A stretch of DNA of 35,137 nt from Kribbella turkmenica (GCF_004348725.1 NZ_SMKR01000068.1:1-35137); one strand, 5' to 3'; positions 15,469-23,769 are shown, counted from the stretch's first letter. Program-made: numbers and translations. Notes: generated by a model from the letters alone, not told the origin.

Positions 15469-16707
15469 ATGGCAGCAGAAGCGCCGGACGCCGCCGACCC
15501 CACGTCAACCACCGGCTCGTCCTCCACGGCCGACACCGGCAGGTCCAGCCGCTCGGCGGCCGCCGCGTCGGCGCCGTCCCGCTCGTCCTCCACCGGCCCC
15601 GGCTCGGGGCGCTCGCCGTCCACGACGTTTCCGGCCGAGTCCGTCCGGAAGGCCGGTGGCCGGGAGCCGGGGCGGCGGCGGAAGGCCAACCAGCATGCGG
15701 CCGGCGTGAAGGCCGTGGCGGCGGCCGCGGGCGTTTCTCTGGGGACCGTGTCGAACGTGCTGAACCGGCCCGAGGTGGTCAGTCCGGTGACGCGCGCGAA
15801 GGTCGAGGCGGCGATGGCGTCGCTCGGTTTCGTCCGGAACGAGTCGGCCCGCCAGCTCCGCGCGGGCAGCAGCCGCATCCTCGCGTACCTGATGCTCGAC
15901 GCCGGCAACCCGTTCTTCACCGACGTCGCGAAGGGCGTCGAGGACGCGGCGCGCGCGGCCGGCCTCTCCGTCTTCCTGTGCAACAGCAACGAGGACGCCG
16001 ACCGCGAGGCCGACTACCTCGACCTGCTCGAGCAGCAGCGGGTGCAGGGCGTGCTGATCACCCCGATCGACCAGAACTCCTCCCGCCTGCGCAAACTGTC
16101 GGCCCGCGGTACGCCGGTCGTCGTGGTCGACCGCGCGATCGACGACAACGAGCACTGTTCGGTCGCGGTCAACGACATCCTCGGCGGCGAGCTCGCGATC
16201 GCGCACCTGCTCGAGCTCGGCCACGACCGGATCGCGTACGTCGGCGGACCGAACACGATCGGTCAGGTCATCGACCGCCGCGACGGCGCCCGCCGCGCCC
16301 TGCGGAAGGCCGGCAAACCGCCGGAGAACCTGATCGAGCTGACCACCGGCGCACTCACCGTCGCCGAAGGTAGGGGCGCAGGGCAACGACTTGCCGGCCT
16401 GCCGGCCAGCCGCCGCCCGACGGCCGCGTTCTGCGCGAACGACCTGCTGGCACTGGGGCTGCTGCAGCAGTGCGTGAGCCTCGGCCTGCGCGTCCCCGAG
16501 GACCTCGCCATCGTCGGGTACGACGACATCGAGTTCGCGGCCGCGGCCGCCGTACCGCTGACGTCTGTCCGGCAGCCGCGTCAGCTCCTCGGCCGCACCG
16601 CGGCCGAACTGCTCCTGGACGAGTCGTCCAACCCCGACCACGAGCACCAGCGCGTCACCTTCACGCCGGAACTCGTGGTCCGGACGTCAACGCGCGGGAC
16701 TTCCTAG
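15469..16707 (+). CDS. LacI-family regulator of rhamnose genes, with long N-terminal extension
   Basis: This 412-residue LacI/GalR regulator has its HTH at about residues 79-100 (GVKAVAAAAGVSLGTVSNVL) and hinge helix SARQLRAGSS. A periplasmic-binding-like sensor domain follows (ILAYLMLDAGNPFFTDVAKG; DRIAYVGGP; AFCANDLLALG; IVGYDDIEFAAAAAVPLTSV). Typical members are about 340 residues, so roughly 75 extra residues, rich in Ser, Ala, Thr and Gly, precede the HTH. The start at 15469 is strongly supported by AAGGAGGT 5 nt upstream. It is divergent from the transporter operon and probably represses it until L-rhamnose or rhamnulose binds. Its 3' end overlaps the convergent TetR gene by 21 nt. Confidence 0.9.
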   Translation: MAAEAPDAADPTSTTGSSSTADTGRSSRSAAAASAPSRSSSTGPGSGRSPSTTFPAESVRKAGGREPGRRRKANQHAAGVKAVAAAAGVSLGTVSNVLNRPEVVSPVTRAKVEAAMASLGFVRNESARQLRAGSSRILAYLMLDAGNPFFTDVAKGVEDAARAAGLSVFLCNSNEDADREADYLDLLEQQRVQGVLITPIDQNSSRLRKLSARGTPVVVVDRAIDDNEHCSVAVNDILGGELAIAHLLELGHDRIAYVGGPNTIGQVIDRRDGARRALRKAGKPPENLIELTTGALTVAEGRGAGQRLAGLPASRRPTAAFCANDLLALGLLQQCVSLGLRVPEDLAIVGYDDIEFAAAAAVPLTSVRQPRQLLGRTAAELLLDESSNPDHEHQRVTFTPELVVRTSTRGTS

Positions 16708-17376
16708 CCCGTACGCCGCCAGGAAGACCTCGGTCGCCTGGTCGGCGAGCTTCTCGAACTCGTCCGCGGGCGGCCGCGCCTCGGTGCCGGCGAACATCGC
16801 GCGGTTCATCGGCTTGTACATGACCAGACCCGCGAACTGGTACGCCGCCAGCGACGGGTCGGCCAACTCGCGCAGCAGCCCCCGCTCGGTCAGCGTGGTC
16901 AGCGCCTGCCCGAGCGCCTCCAACGACCGCTCGAACCCGCTGGTGAACCAGGCCCCGCAGACGTCGGGGAAGCGATCTGCCTCGGCGATCACTAGTCTCC
17001 GCAACTGCAGCACGCTGGGATTGGTGAGGCTGTCGAGGAAGTAGTGCGCCAGGGCACGCAGCGCCTCCCGGGCATCACCGGCCTCGTCGAGGGTCTCGGC
17101 GTACGCCTTCGTCAGGCCGTCGAGCAACTGGTCGCTGGTGCCGAGGACTATCTCGGCGAACAGGCGCTCCTTGTTCTCGAACTGCTTGTAGACAGTCTGC
17201 TTGGAGACGCCGGCCTTGGCGGCCACCTCGTCCATGCTCGCGCCGAGGTACCCGTGCTGCAGGAAGGCCTCGGTCGCCGCGGCCAGGATCGCCCGGCGTT
17301 TGCGCGGCGTACGCCCCTCACCTTCGACGACGGCCGGCTCCGGCTGCCAGCCGGCGACCCGTTGGCGTTGGTCCAC
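16687..17376 (-). CDS. TetR-family regulator
   Basis: This 229-residue TetR/AcrR regulator has its HTH at about residues 45-68 (GASMDEVAAKAGVSKQTVYK, then QFENKERLF) after the helix AILAAATEAFLQHGY. The C-terminal ligand domain resembles the TetR_C group with RLVIAEADRFPDVC. The start is a GTG at 17376 with AGAGGAGG upstream. It is divergent from the hydrolase/reductase pair across a 99-bp region holding two operator-like dyads, so it most likely represses itself and that pair. Its stop lies inside the lacI coding end. Confidence 0.88.
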   Translation of the reverse strand: MDQRQRVAGWQPEPAVVEGEGRTPRKRRAILAAATEAFLQHGYLGASMDEVAAKAGVSKQTVYKQFENKERLFAEIVLGTSDQLLDGLTKAYAETLDEAGDAREALRALAHYFLDSLTNPSVLQLRRLVIAEADRFPDVCGAWFTSGFERSLEALGQALTTLTERGLLRELADPSLAAYQFAGLVMYKPMNRAMFAGTEARPPADEFEKLADQATEVFLAAYGLGSPAR

Positions 17377-17408
17377 GACGTCCTCCTCTGCGGTTCTCGC
17401 AAAATCAT

Positions 17409-17450
17409 ACTAGACAGTCCAGTTCTCTTCTGAGTACTGTACGGTCTAGT
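17409..17450. promoter_or_regulatory. Tandem TetR operators and divergent promoters
   Basis: The 15-mers at 17409-17423 (ACTAGACAGTCCAGT) and 17436-17450 (ACTGTACGGTCTAGT) are inverted copies with 13 of 15 matches. Each is itself a near-dyad of form TAGAC-N-GTCYA, with centres about 27 bp apart. A plus-strand promoter TAGACA (17411-17416), 18 bp, TACTGT (17435-17440) is embedded. On the minus strand a TATGAT -10 lies at 17405-17410. Binding would shut both genes. Confidence 0.6.
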
Positions 17451-17475
17451 TCCGAACGACCACAGGGAGGCTCCG

Positions 17476-18279
17476 ATGAGCACCGTGACATCCGCCGACG
17501 GTACGACGATCGCCTTCGACGCGATCGGGACCGGGCAACCGCTGATCATGATCGACGGCGCCACCGCGCACCGGGCCGTGAACCCGTCGAACGCCGAGGT
17601 CGCGAAGCTGCTGAGCGACCAGTTCCGGACGTCCATCTACGACCGGCGCGGCCGGGGCGAGAGCACCGACACCAAGCCGTACGCGATCCAGCGCGAGATC
17701 GAGGACCTCGCCGCGCTGATCGAGGACGCCGGGCAGCCGGCCGTCGTCTTCGGCTGGTCCTCCGGCGGGCTGCTCGCGCTGGACGCCGCGGCCGCCGGCC
17801 TGCCGATCACCGCGCTGGCGCTGTTCGAGCCGCCGGTCGTGGTCGACGACACCCGTCCGCCGCTGCCGGCCGACTACGTCGAGCGGCTCGAGGCGAGTGT
17901 CGAGGCCGGACGTCCGGGCGACGCGGTGGAGCTGTTCATGACCGCGGCCGCGAACATGCCGGCCGAGTTCGTCGACATGATGCGGGGGACGCCGATCTGG
18001 ACCGGCGTCGAGCAGATCGCCGGGACCATCGCGTACGACGGCCGCATCATGGGAACGACGATGTCCGGCAACCCGCTGCCCGCCGACCGCTGGGCCGCCG
18101 TCGACGTGCCGGTGCTGGTGATGCACGGCGACAGCACCCCGCCGTACCTGAAGACCGGACCGGCCGCGGTGGCCGAGCTGTTGCCGACGGCGCGGCTGCT
18201 GCCCGTCCCGGGCGAGAACCACAACGTCGAGCCGCCGGTCCTGGCCCCGGTGCTGCGGCAGTTCGGGAAGGAGCTCTGA
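17476..18279 (+). CDS. Alpha/beta hydrolase
   Basis: This 267-residue alpha/beta-fold hydrolase has the nucleophile elbow GWSSGG (S95), an oxyanion region near IDGATAHRA, the acid D in VMHGDST and the catalytic His in GENHNVEP. YDRRGRGESTD is the typical strand-4 loop. The substrate cannot be told from sequence; small esters or lactones are plausible. The start is supported by GGGAGG. It is the first gene of a two-gene unit with the reductase-like gene (1 nt between stop and start) and is divergent from the TetR gene that probably controls it. Confidence 0.85.
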   Translation: MSTVTSADGTTIAFDAIGTGQPLIMIDGATAHRAVNPSNAEVAKLLSDQFRTSIYDRRGRGESTDTKPYAIQREIEDLAALIEDAGQPAVVFGWSSGGLLALDAAAAGLPITALALFEPPVVVDDTRPPLPADYVERLEASVEAGRPGDAVELFMTAAANMPAEFVDMMRGTPIWTGVEQIAGTIAYDGRIMGTTMSGNPLPADRWAAVDVPVLVMHGDSTPPYLKTGPAAVAELLPTARLLPVPGENHNVEPPVLAPVLRQFGKEL

Positions 18280-18280
18280 G

Positions 18281-18841
18281 ATGGGGACGATCGTGGTGAC
18301 CACGTTCAGCTCGCTGGACGGCGTCGTCGAGGCGCCCGGCGGCGAGGACTTCAAGTACCCGAACTGGAGCTTCGAGTTCGACCGCGGCGAGGAGGGCGAG
18401 AAGTTCAAGGAGGACGAGGCCTTCGGCGCCGACGCGCTGCTGATCGGCCGCCGGACCTACGAGGGCTTCGCCTCCGCGTGGCCGCAGTACGAGGGCGACC
18501 TGGCGGACAAGTACAACTCGATGCCGAAGTACGTCGTCTCGAGCACGCTGACCGACCCGTCGTGGAACAACACCCACGTCCTGGCCGGCGACGTCCGCGA
18601 ACAGGTCGCCCGGCTGAAGGCCGAGGTCGCCGGTGAGATCCAGGTCCCCGGCAGCATCCGGCTCGCCCAGGAACTGATCGCCGCCGACCTCGTCGACGAG
18701 CTCCACCTGATGACGTTCCCGGTCATCCTCGGGACCGGCCGCAAGCTGTTCGGCGAAACCCCCGACAAGACCCGCTGGCGCCTCACCAACAACCTGACCG
18801 TCGGCGAAGGCGTCCTGATCACCACATTCCAGCGGTCGTGA
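18281..18841 (+). CDS. Dihydrofolate reductase-like / RibD C-terminal domain protein
   Basis: This 186-residue member of the DHFR/RibD-C reductase fold has TTFSSLDGVVEAPGG at the N-terminus, the NADPH-site pattern ADALLIGRRTYEGFASAWP, YVVSSTLTDPSW, and the C-terminal DELHLMTFPVILGTGRKLFG. Actinomycetes carry many such YyaP/YwjB-like proteins of unknown substrate; a true folate role is not implied. Start and stop of the two operon genes form TGAGATG, so translation is coupled to the hydrolase. Confidence 0.87.
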   Translation: MGTIVVTTFSSLDGVVEAPGGEDFKYPNWSFEFDRGEEGEKFKEDEAFGADALLIGRRTYEGFASAWPQYEGDLADKYNSMPKYVVSSTLTDPSWNNTHVLAGDVREQVARLKAEVAGEIQVPGSIRLAQELIAADLVDELHLMTFPVILGTGRKLFGETPDKTRWRLTNNLTVGEGVLITTFQRS

Positions 18842-18886
18842 CCACCGCCCGACCTAACGGACGCCTCGGACGCCCCCTCGTCGGTC

Positions 18887-18911
18887 ACCTCGGCATTCGC
18901 CTGGCCGAGGT
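18887..18911 (+). terminator. Hairpin after the hydrolase/reductase operon
   Basis: ACCTCGGC (18887-18894) and GCCGAGGT (18904-18911) form an 8-bp perfect stem with a 9-nt loop, followed by TT. It is 46 bp after the stop codon at 18841 and before the next plus-strand gene. Confidence 0.5.
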
Positions 18912-18940
18912 TTGGTGAAGTGAGAAATCCGGCGCGACTC

Positions 18941-18969
18941 TTCACGTTGCGTGACGAGAGGCGTAGGGT
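18941..18969 (+). promoter_or_regulatory. Candidate promoter of the PD-(D/E)XK gene
   Basis: TTCACG (18941-18946), a 17-bp spacer, and TAGGGT (18964-18969) resemble a housekeeping actinobacterial promoter. It would give a leader of about 65 nt. The remaining leader shows no clear structure. Confidence 0.35.
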
Positions 18970-19042
18970 GCCGTTTTCAACGGGCAATCACAGAAGTACG
19001 GGCCTTTGGGGGGTCTGCTGGGCAATGCCCGTGGGGGAAGAA

Positions 19043-20518
19043 ATGGGAGAGGAAACCTGGCATCAGGCACGCCTGATACCGACTTCAGGGATCAACGGAG
19101 CCGACGAGCAAGAGCGGCGGGCAACATCAGCGCTGCTGGCGGTGATGTCATCCGTCCGTGAATTCGGCCGGGTACTGACCCAGCCACTGGGTGCACCCGC
19201 CGGGCCACTGGAGACGTATATCGAGGTGCCCTTCCAGCTGGGTGAGCGCCGTCTCTACCCGGATGGACTGGTCCGTGCTCGCCGGGGTCAGAAGCAGTGG
19301 ACGGCTCTCGTCGAGGTGAAGACCGGAGTCAACGAGCTGAGCGCCGAACAACTCGAGGCCTATCTCGACATTGCGCGTGAACAGGACTTCGACGCCGTCA
19401 TCACGATCTCGAACGAGATCCCGGCGGTTGCCGGGCTGCATCCGACCAAGGTCGACAAGCGCAAACTCAAACGAGTTGCCCTGCATCACTGGTCGTGGTC
19501 GATGGTGCTGGCCGAGGCTGTGCTGCAGAAGGAACATCGCGGCGTCGCCGACCAGGACCAGGCGTGGATTCTCGGTGAGCTGATCCGCTACCTCGAACAT
19601 CCACGGTCAGGCGCGCTGCAGTTCGATGACATGGGTCGGTCATGGGTGACGACCAGGGAAGCTGTCGCCTCGGGAACGCTTCGAAATGGCGACAAGTGCG
19701 CACCGGAGGTGGCCGCCAGGTTCGACGCCCTACTCCGTTTCGTCAGCCTCCAGTTGGGTCGCAAACTCGGCGACGACGTGACGCCGGCGTTGAGCCGGAA
19801 GGAACTCGCCGAACCTGCCTTGCGCTCACAGGCTCTGGTGCAGTCGATGTGCGCGAATGGAACCATGCAGGGTGCGATCAACATCCCGAACGCGGTCGGC
19901 TCGTTGGTCGTGACGGCAGACCTCCGGGCAAGCTTGGTCACTTGTCATGTCGACATCGCTGCGCCCCGGGAAGGACGGCCCACGACCCGAGTCAACTGGC
20001 TTGTCCGGCAACTGCGTCACGCGCCGGACACGGCGCGGATCGAGGCATTCGCCATGCATGCGCGCGGCGCGGGTACGGCGGAACTCCTACGCGTCGTTCG
20101 TGAACAGCCAACGGTGCTGATCGAGGATCCGAAGAAGGAACTCCGTGCCTTCCGCGTCGCCATGGGAATGCCGCTCGGCACCAAGCGCGGCCGCGGCCGG
20201 GGATCTTTCATCGAATCCATCGAGAATGCGATCAATGCCTTCTACGGCAATATCGTTCAGGATCTGCGCGCGTGGACCGCCACCCCGCCCCGTCTTCGCG
20301 AAGCGCCGGTTCAGCCCGAGGAGCCGGCCGCGCTGACGTCGACGGCATTGTCGTCGCAAGACGGTGTTGAGTCCGGCGAGCCCGCGGTCCGCCTGACGGC
20401 CGAAGGGGAAGGCAGACCGGCGCAGGTCTTGACCAGCGTCAGTCCCGATCCGGCGCAATCCGGCATCGACGGCGCGCCTGTTCCCGAGCCTGACGTCCGG
20501 CCGACCAGCCTCGGGTGA
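19043..20518 (+). CDS. PD-(D/E)XK nuclease-like protein
   Basis: This 491-residue protein shows the core of the restriction-endonuclease fold: E57 in LETYIEVPF, then LYPDGLV (P73-D74), 16 residues on the EVK triad (E91-V92-K93) in ALVEVKTG, and a helix with Q103 and Y107 (SAEQLEAYLDIA). DFDAVITISNEI follows as the next strand. The middle (about 190-400) is unrecognised and mostly helical. The last 75 residues are Pro/Glu/Ser/Thr-rich and look disordered. ATG at 19043 is favoured by GGGGGAAG; ATG 19025 is possible. It is a single gene with its own promoter region, no methylase or helicase beside it, and less extreme GC-ending codons than its neighbours by eye. DNA defence or repair is a guess. 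Confidence 0.6.
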   Translation: MGEETWHQARLIPTSGINGADEQERRATSALLAVMSSVREFGRVLTQPLGAPAGPLETYIEVPFQLGERRLYPDGLVRARRGQKQWTALVEVKTGVNELSAEQLEAYLDIAREQDFDAVITISNEIPAVAGLHPTKVDKRKLKRVALHHWSWSMVLAEAVLQKEHRGVADQDQAWILGELIRYLEHPRSGALQFDDMGRSWVTTREAVASGTLRNGDKCAPEVAARFDALLRFVSLQLGRKLGDDVTPALSRKELAEPALRSQALVQSMCANGTMQGAINIPNAVGSLVVTADLRASLVTCHVDIAAPREGRPTTRVNWLVRQLRHAPDTARIEAFAMHARGAGTAELLRVVREQPTVLIEDPKKELRAFRVAMGMPLGTKRGRGRGSFIESIENAINAFYGNIVQDLRAWTATPPRLREAPVQPEEPAALTSTALSSQDGVESGEPAVRLTAEGEGRPAQVLTSVSPDPAQSGIDGAPVPEPDVRPTSLG

Positions 20519-20580
20519 CGATTCAACTCAAGATCACCTCGATTCAGCGCTCCACAGTCGGGTATGGCTGGTGAGACGCT

Positions 20581-21135
20581 GTGGGGGTGGACAGGGACGG
20601 GTTCTGGGGATTGGTCGAGGATGCGCGTGGTGGGGTGGACGACACCGTCGCGGATCCGGACGGGGTAGCGGACGCGCTGACCAAGCTGCTGGGTGGGCTG
20701 GAGGCCGAGGAGATCGCGGGGTTCGGGGTCGAGCTCGCGCGGTTGCAGGTCGAGTCGTACCGGTGGGACGTGTGGGCGGCGGCGTACCTGATCAACTCGG
20801 GGGCCTCGGAGGACGGGTTCGACTCGTTCCGGGGCTGGTTGGTCGCGCAGGGCCGGGAGGTCTGGGAGGCGGCGCTGGCCGACCCGGACTCGCTGGCCGA
20901 TGTGGTCGACGAGGACCGGCCGGAAGGCTTCGAGGGGTTCGACGGCGAGGGGCTGCTGCATGTCGGCAGCCACGCGTACAAGAACGTCACCGGCGACGAG
21001 GCGGCGTACTGGAAGGCGGTCGACGCCGAGGCGCCGGACACGCCGGACCTGCCGGCCGGACAGGAGATCGACTTCGACGACGAGGACGACCTGCACGCCC
21101 GTCTGCCCCGGCTGGCCGCGCTCTACCTGGACTGA
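20581..21135 (+). CDS. DUF4240 family protein
   Basis: This 184-residue protein matches the DUF4240 pattern: N-terminal DRDGFWGLVEDAR, then WDVWAAAYLINSGASEDGFDSFRGWLVAQGREVWEAALADPDSLADV. Function is unknown for the family. It is acidic, with no signal or membrane segment. The start is taken as GTG at 20581 with GGTGAG upstream; GTG 20587 is an alternative. Its stop abuts the stop of the next gene, which runs the other way, with no base between them. Confidence 0.8.
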   Translation: MGVDRDGFWGLVEDARGGVDDTVADPDGVADALTKLLGGLEAEEIAGFGVELARLQVESYRWDVWAAAYLINSGASEDGFDSFRGWLVAQGREVWEAALADPDSLADVVDEDRPEGFEGFDGEGLLHVGSHAYKNVTGDEAAYWKAVDAEAPDTPDLPAGQEIDFDDEDDLHARLPRLAALYLD

Positions 21136-21819
21136 CTAACCCGGTTCGCCGCTGAGGCGCTCGATGGCGGCGCGCAGCCGGCGGCGCCAGGCCGGCTGCC
21201 CCGTCTCCTCGTCGGCGGCGGCCAGGCTGACCAGGTGCTGCGCCATCTCGAAGCCCTCCGCGGACCGCGACTCCAGATCGGTCACCGCGGGCTGGTCGTT
21301 CGCCGCGGACTGGGGTTCGTCGTGGTCGAGCTCGATCCGCCGGGTGGTCCAGCCGAACCCGTCCGGCACGAGCAGCTCCGGTATCAGCGACTCGTGGCTG
21401 AGCGACGCCAGGTCCTTGTCACCGTTGCCGATGCTGAAGATCGTCGTACCCCGGCGCCGTACGTCGCTGATCCGCTCCAGCAGCGTGTCCGCCGGGTCCT
21501 CCTCTGCCACCACCAGCAGCGACTCACCCCGGCCCGCGTCCCGTAGCCGGTCCAGGCCGATCGACAGGTGCGGCGGCGCGTCCGGTGGCGGCGCCCATCG
21601 GACGAGGGACGGCCGGACGTCCTCGATCCCGGCCCGGTGCAGCTCGTCGTCCAGGTGGGCGGTCAGGTGCCACGGCTCGTCGTCGGGGGGCCCGAACAGC
21701 ATCAGGCCGCCGGTCCGCGTGGTGAACCTGCGAAGCGAGTGGGCGAACTCCGTCGTCCGGCTGCCGAGCTCGGTGCCGGTCAGCATCTCGCGGAGGAGGG
21801 ACGCTCTGGTGAGATCCAC
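21136..21819 (-). CDS. Protein of unknown function (227 aa)
   Basis: I do not recognise a family. The sequence has alternating strands and helices with a Rossmann-like rhythm: LMLFGPPDDEPWHLTAHLDDEL, GESLLVVAEEDPADTLLERI, then GTTIFSIGNGDKDLASLSH. The latter pair resembles the strand-loop order of SIS-type sugar-phosphate domains, but no catalytic signature is visible. Codon use is typical of the window. The GTG at 21819 is preceded by CAGGT. It may be co-transcribed with the sigma factor upstream, whose stop-side gap is short (37 nt). Confidence 0.65.
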   Translation of the reverse strand: MDLTRASLLREMLTGTELGSRTTEFAHSLRRFTTRTGGLMLFGPPDDEPWHLTAHLDDELHRAGIEDVRPSLVRWAPPPDAPPHLSIGLDRLRDAGRGESLLVVAEEDPADTLLERISDVRRRGTTIFSIGNGDKDLASLSHESLIPELLVPDGFGWTTRRIELDHDEPQSAANDQPAVTDLESRSAEGFEMAQHLVSLAAADEETGQPAWRRRLRAAIERLSGEPG

Positions 21820-21856
21820 GACTCAAACCTGACACACCTCCGGGGCGCACCGCGAC

Positions 21857-23116
21857 TCAGGCCAGCCGGTCCGCCTTTGACTGGAGGTAGTCGCGCTCCG
21901 GCGCACTCGTCGTCCGGCGGGCCGCCAGCAGATAGCTCTCACGTGCCGCGGCGGTGTCGCCCGACATCTCGAGGAGATGGGCTCGTACGGCCTCCAGACG
22001 GTGGTGACCGGCCACCCGGTCGTCGGACTCGAGCGGCTCGAGTACGGCGAGGCCCTCCTTCGGACCGGTTGCCATGGCCACCGCGACGGCGTGGTTGAGC
22101 TTCACCATCGGGTTGTCGACCATCTGCTCGAGTACGTCGTACAACGCGACGATCTGACGCCAGTCCGTGGCCTCGGCCCGCTCGGCCGTGTCATGGACGG
22201 CGGCGATCGCGGCCTGGACCTGGTATGGCCCCAGCTGCGTCCGGGACAGCGCATCGGAAACCAGCGCCTCACCCTCGACGATGGTGTCCTTGTTCCACTT
22301 GGACCGGTCCTGCTCGGCCAGCGGGATCAGTGCGCCGTCGGGACCGGTACGTGCGGGCCGTCGGGCGTCCGTGAGCAGCATGAGCGCCAGCAGCCCGGCC
22401 ACTTCGCCGTCGTCAGGCAAGAGCCGGCGCACGCCCCGCACGAGCCGGATCGCCTCGGTGGTGAGCTCCGCACTGTGCAGCGACGTACCGGACGAGGCTG
22501 TGTAGCCCTCGTTGAAGATCAGGTAGAGGACGTGCAGGACGGCACCCATCCGCTCGTCCCGCTCGGCCTCGGGCGGCAGCTCGAACGTGCTGCCCGCCTG
22601 CTTGATACTGCGCTTGGCCCGGCTGATCCGCTGCGCCATCGTTGCCTCCGGCACCAGGAACGCGGCCGCGATCTGGGCGGTGGTGAGACCGCCGACCGCG
22701 CGCAGCGTGAGCGCGATCTGCGAGGCCGGCGACAACGCCGGATGGCAGCACAGGAAGAGCAGCGTCAGCGTGTCGTCCCGGCCGCCGGGGTCGTCGAAGT
22801 CGGGACCTGACGCAACGGATTCTTCAGGTGCGGCGAGCTGGGCGGCGTTCTCCTCGCGCCGGCGCCGAGCGGACTCGCTGCGGAGCAGGTCGGTCAGCCG
22901 GCGCGACCCGACGCGAATCAACCAACCGCGCGGGTTGTCCGGCACTCCCTCGTCCGGCCACTGCTGGGCGGCCGCGAGCAGCGCCTCCTGGACCGCTTCC
23001 TCGGCCAGGTCGAAGTGCCCGTAGTGCCGGACCAGCGCACTGAGCACCTGCGGCGCCTGCTCGCGCAGCAACAGCTCCAGGTCGCTGCTCGCACCTCCAC
23101 CTCGCCGCGCGGTCAC
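21857..23116 (-). CDS. ECF42-type RNA polymerase sigma factor with C-terminal extension
   Basis: This 419-residue ECF sigma factor has region 2 at about residues 10-75 (VLSALVRHYGHFDLAEEAVQEALLAA..WPDEGVPDNPRGWLI) and region 4 at about 115-170 (LTTAQIAAAFLVPEATMAQR). A C-terminal helical extension of some 240 residues (DUF6596, TPR-like) follows, containing FNEGYTASSG and DWRQIVALYDVLEQM. This architecture defines the ECF42 group, which lacks a classical anti-sigma and pairs with DGPF/YCII proteins. Its GTG at 23116 overlaps the stop of exactly such a gene in GTGA. The extension is thought to control activity. A GTG further upstream is not needed. Confidence 0.9.
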   Translation of the reverse strand: MTARRGGGASSDLELLLREQAPQVLSALVRHYGHFDLAEEAVQEALLAAAQQWPDEGVPDNPRGWLIRVGSRRLTDLLRSESARRRREENAAQLAAPEESVASGPDFDDPGGRDDTLTLLFLCCHPALSPASQIALTLRAVGGLTTAQIAAAFLVPEATMAQRISRAKRSIKQAGSTFELPPEAERDERMGAVLHVLYLIFNEGYTASSGTSLHSAELTTEAIRLVRGVRRLLPDDGEVAGLLALMLLTDARRPARTGPDGALIPLAEQDRSKWNKDTIVEGEALVSDALSRTQLGPYQVQAAIAAVHDTAERAEATDWRQIVALYDVLEQMVDNPMVKLNHAVAVAMATGPKEGLAVLEPLESDDRVAGHHRLEAVRAHLLEMSGDTAAARESYLLAARRTTSAPERDYLQSKADRLA

Positions 23117-23475
23117 ATCTCCAGCCCGGACGTGTCCATCACCGGCCGCACCTCGACCGCGACGTACTTCGCGTCCGGCATCCGGGCCGCGTAGCCGATC
23201 GCCTGGTCGATGTCGTCGCACTCGACCAGGTAGAACCCGGCCAGGTGCTCCTTGGCCTCGGCGTACGGTCCGTCGGTGGTCCTGGTGGTGTCGTCGCGGA
23301 CCGAGACCGTGCGGCTGGTGATCGGGTCGGCCAGTCCGGCCGCACTGACCAGGTGGCCCTGCTCGCTCAGCTCGCGACTCAGATCTTCATGGGCCCGGGC
23401 CAGGCCCTCGCGTTGCTCGGCGGACAGGCTCGCCCAGCTGTCGGGGTTGCTGTAGATCAGCAGCACGTACTTCAC
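23113..23475 (-). CDS. DGPF/YCII-related protein, partner of the ECF42 sigma factor
   Basis: This 120-residue protein has the YCII/DGPF fold: N-terminal KYVLLIYSNPDSWASLSAE, central TDGPYAEAKEHLAGFYLVECD (DGP motif) and a C-terminal VEVRPVMD strand. Such genes precede ECF42 sigma factors and are the usual target operon. I chose the GTG at 23475, 8 nt after AGGA, since relatives begin M-K-Y. An ATG at 23484 would add three residues. A matching promoter lies upstream at 23529-23555, so the two genes form one autoregulated operon. Confidence 0.87.
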   Translation of the reverse strand: MKYVLLIYSNPDSWASLSAEQREGLARAHEDLSRELSEQGHLVSAAGLADPITSRTVSVRDDTTRTTDGPYAEAKEHLAGFYLVECDDIDQAIGYAARMPDAKYVAVEVRPVMDTSGLEM

Positions 23476-23528
23476 AGGCACCATCCTGACGCTCGGGGAG
23501 GCCGCTGTGACCCCCATTCACCCGGTAC

Positions 23529-23555
23529 GTCGGACCGAGTGCCCGGTTTTCGACA
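23529..23555 (-). promoter_or_regulatory. ECF42-type promoter of the DGPF/sigma operon
   Basis: On the minus strand TGTCGA (23550-23555), 17 bp, and CGAC (23529-23532) fit the -35 TGTCGA and -10 CGA/TC that I recall for ECF42 targets. The start of transcription would be about 45 nt before the DGPF gene. The -35 is half of the palindrome TCGACAGGAATGTCGA (23550-23565). Confidence 0.55.
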
Positions 23556-23692
23556 GGAATGTCGAGGTGGTCCGGCACGGGGTGCGACCAACGGCGTCGG
23601 CCTCGAGGGCCGGACTGCTGCTCAGCCGCAAGCCCACTGTCGACCAGAAGTCGCCGTCAGTTGCCGCCGCATGAGTCAAACACTTGTTGGAG

Positions 23693-23716
23693 GTTTGGCT
23701 TCTCCGGAGTGGGCAC
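23693..23716 (+). promoter_or_regulatory. Candidate SigB-type promoter for the small membrane gene
   Basis: GTTT (23693-23696), 14 nt and GGGCAC (23711-23716) resemble the stress sigma-B-type pattern GnnT-N14-16-GGGTAC of streptomycetes, with one mismatch. It is 54 bp upstream of the ATG at 23770. Confidence 0.35.
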
Positions 23717-23769
23717 CAGATTCGTGTGGTCGCCATCCCCGCCCGGCGGCCCCTTGAGAAGGAGGCTCC

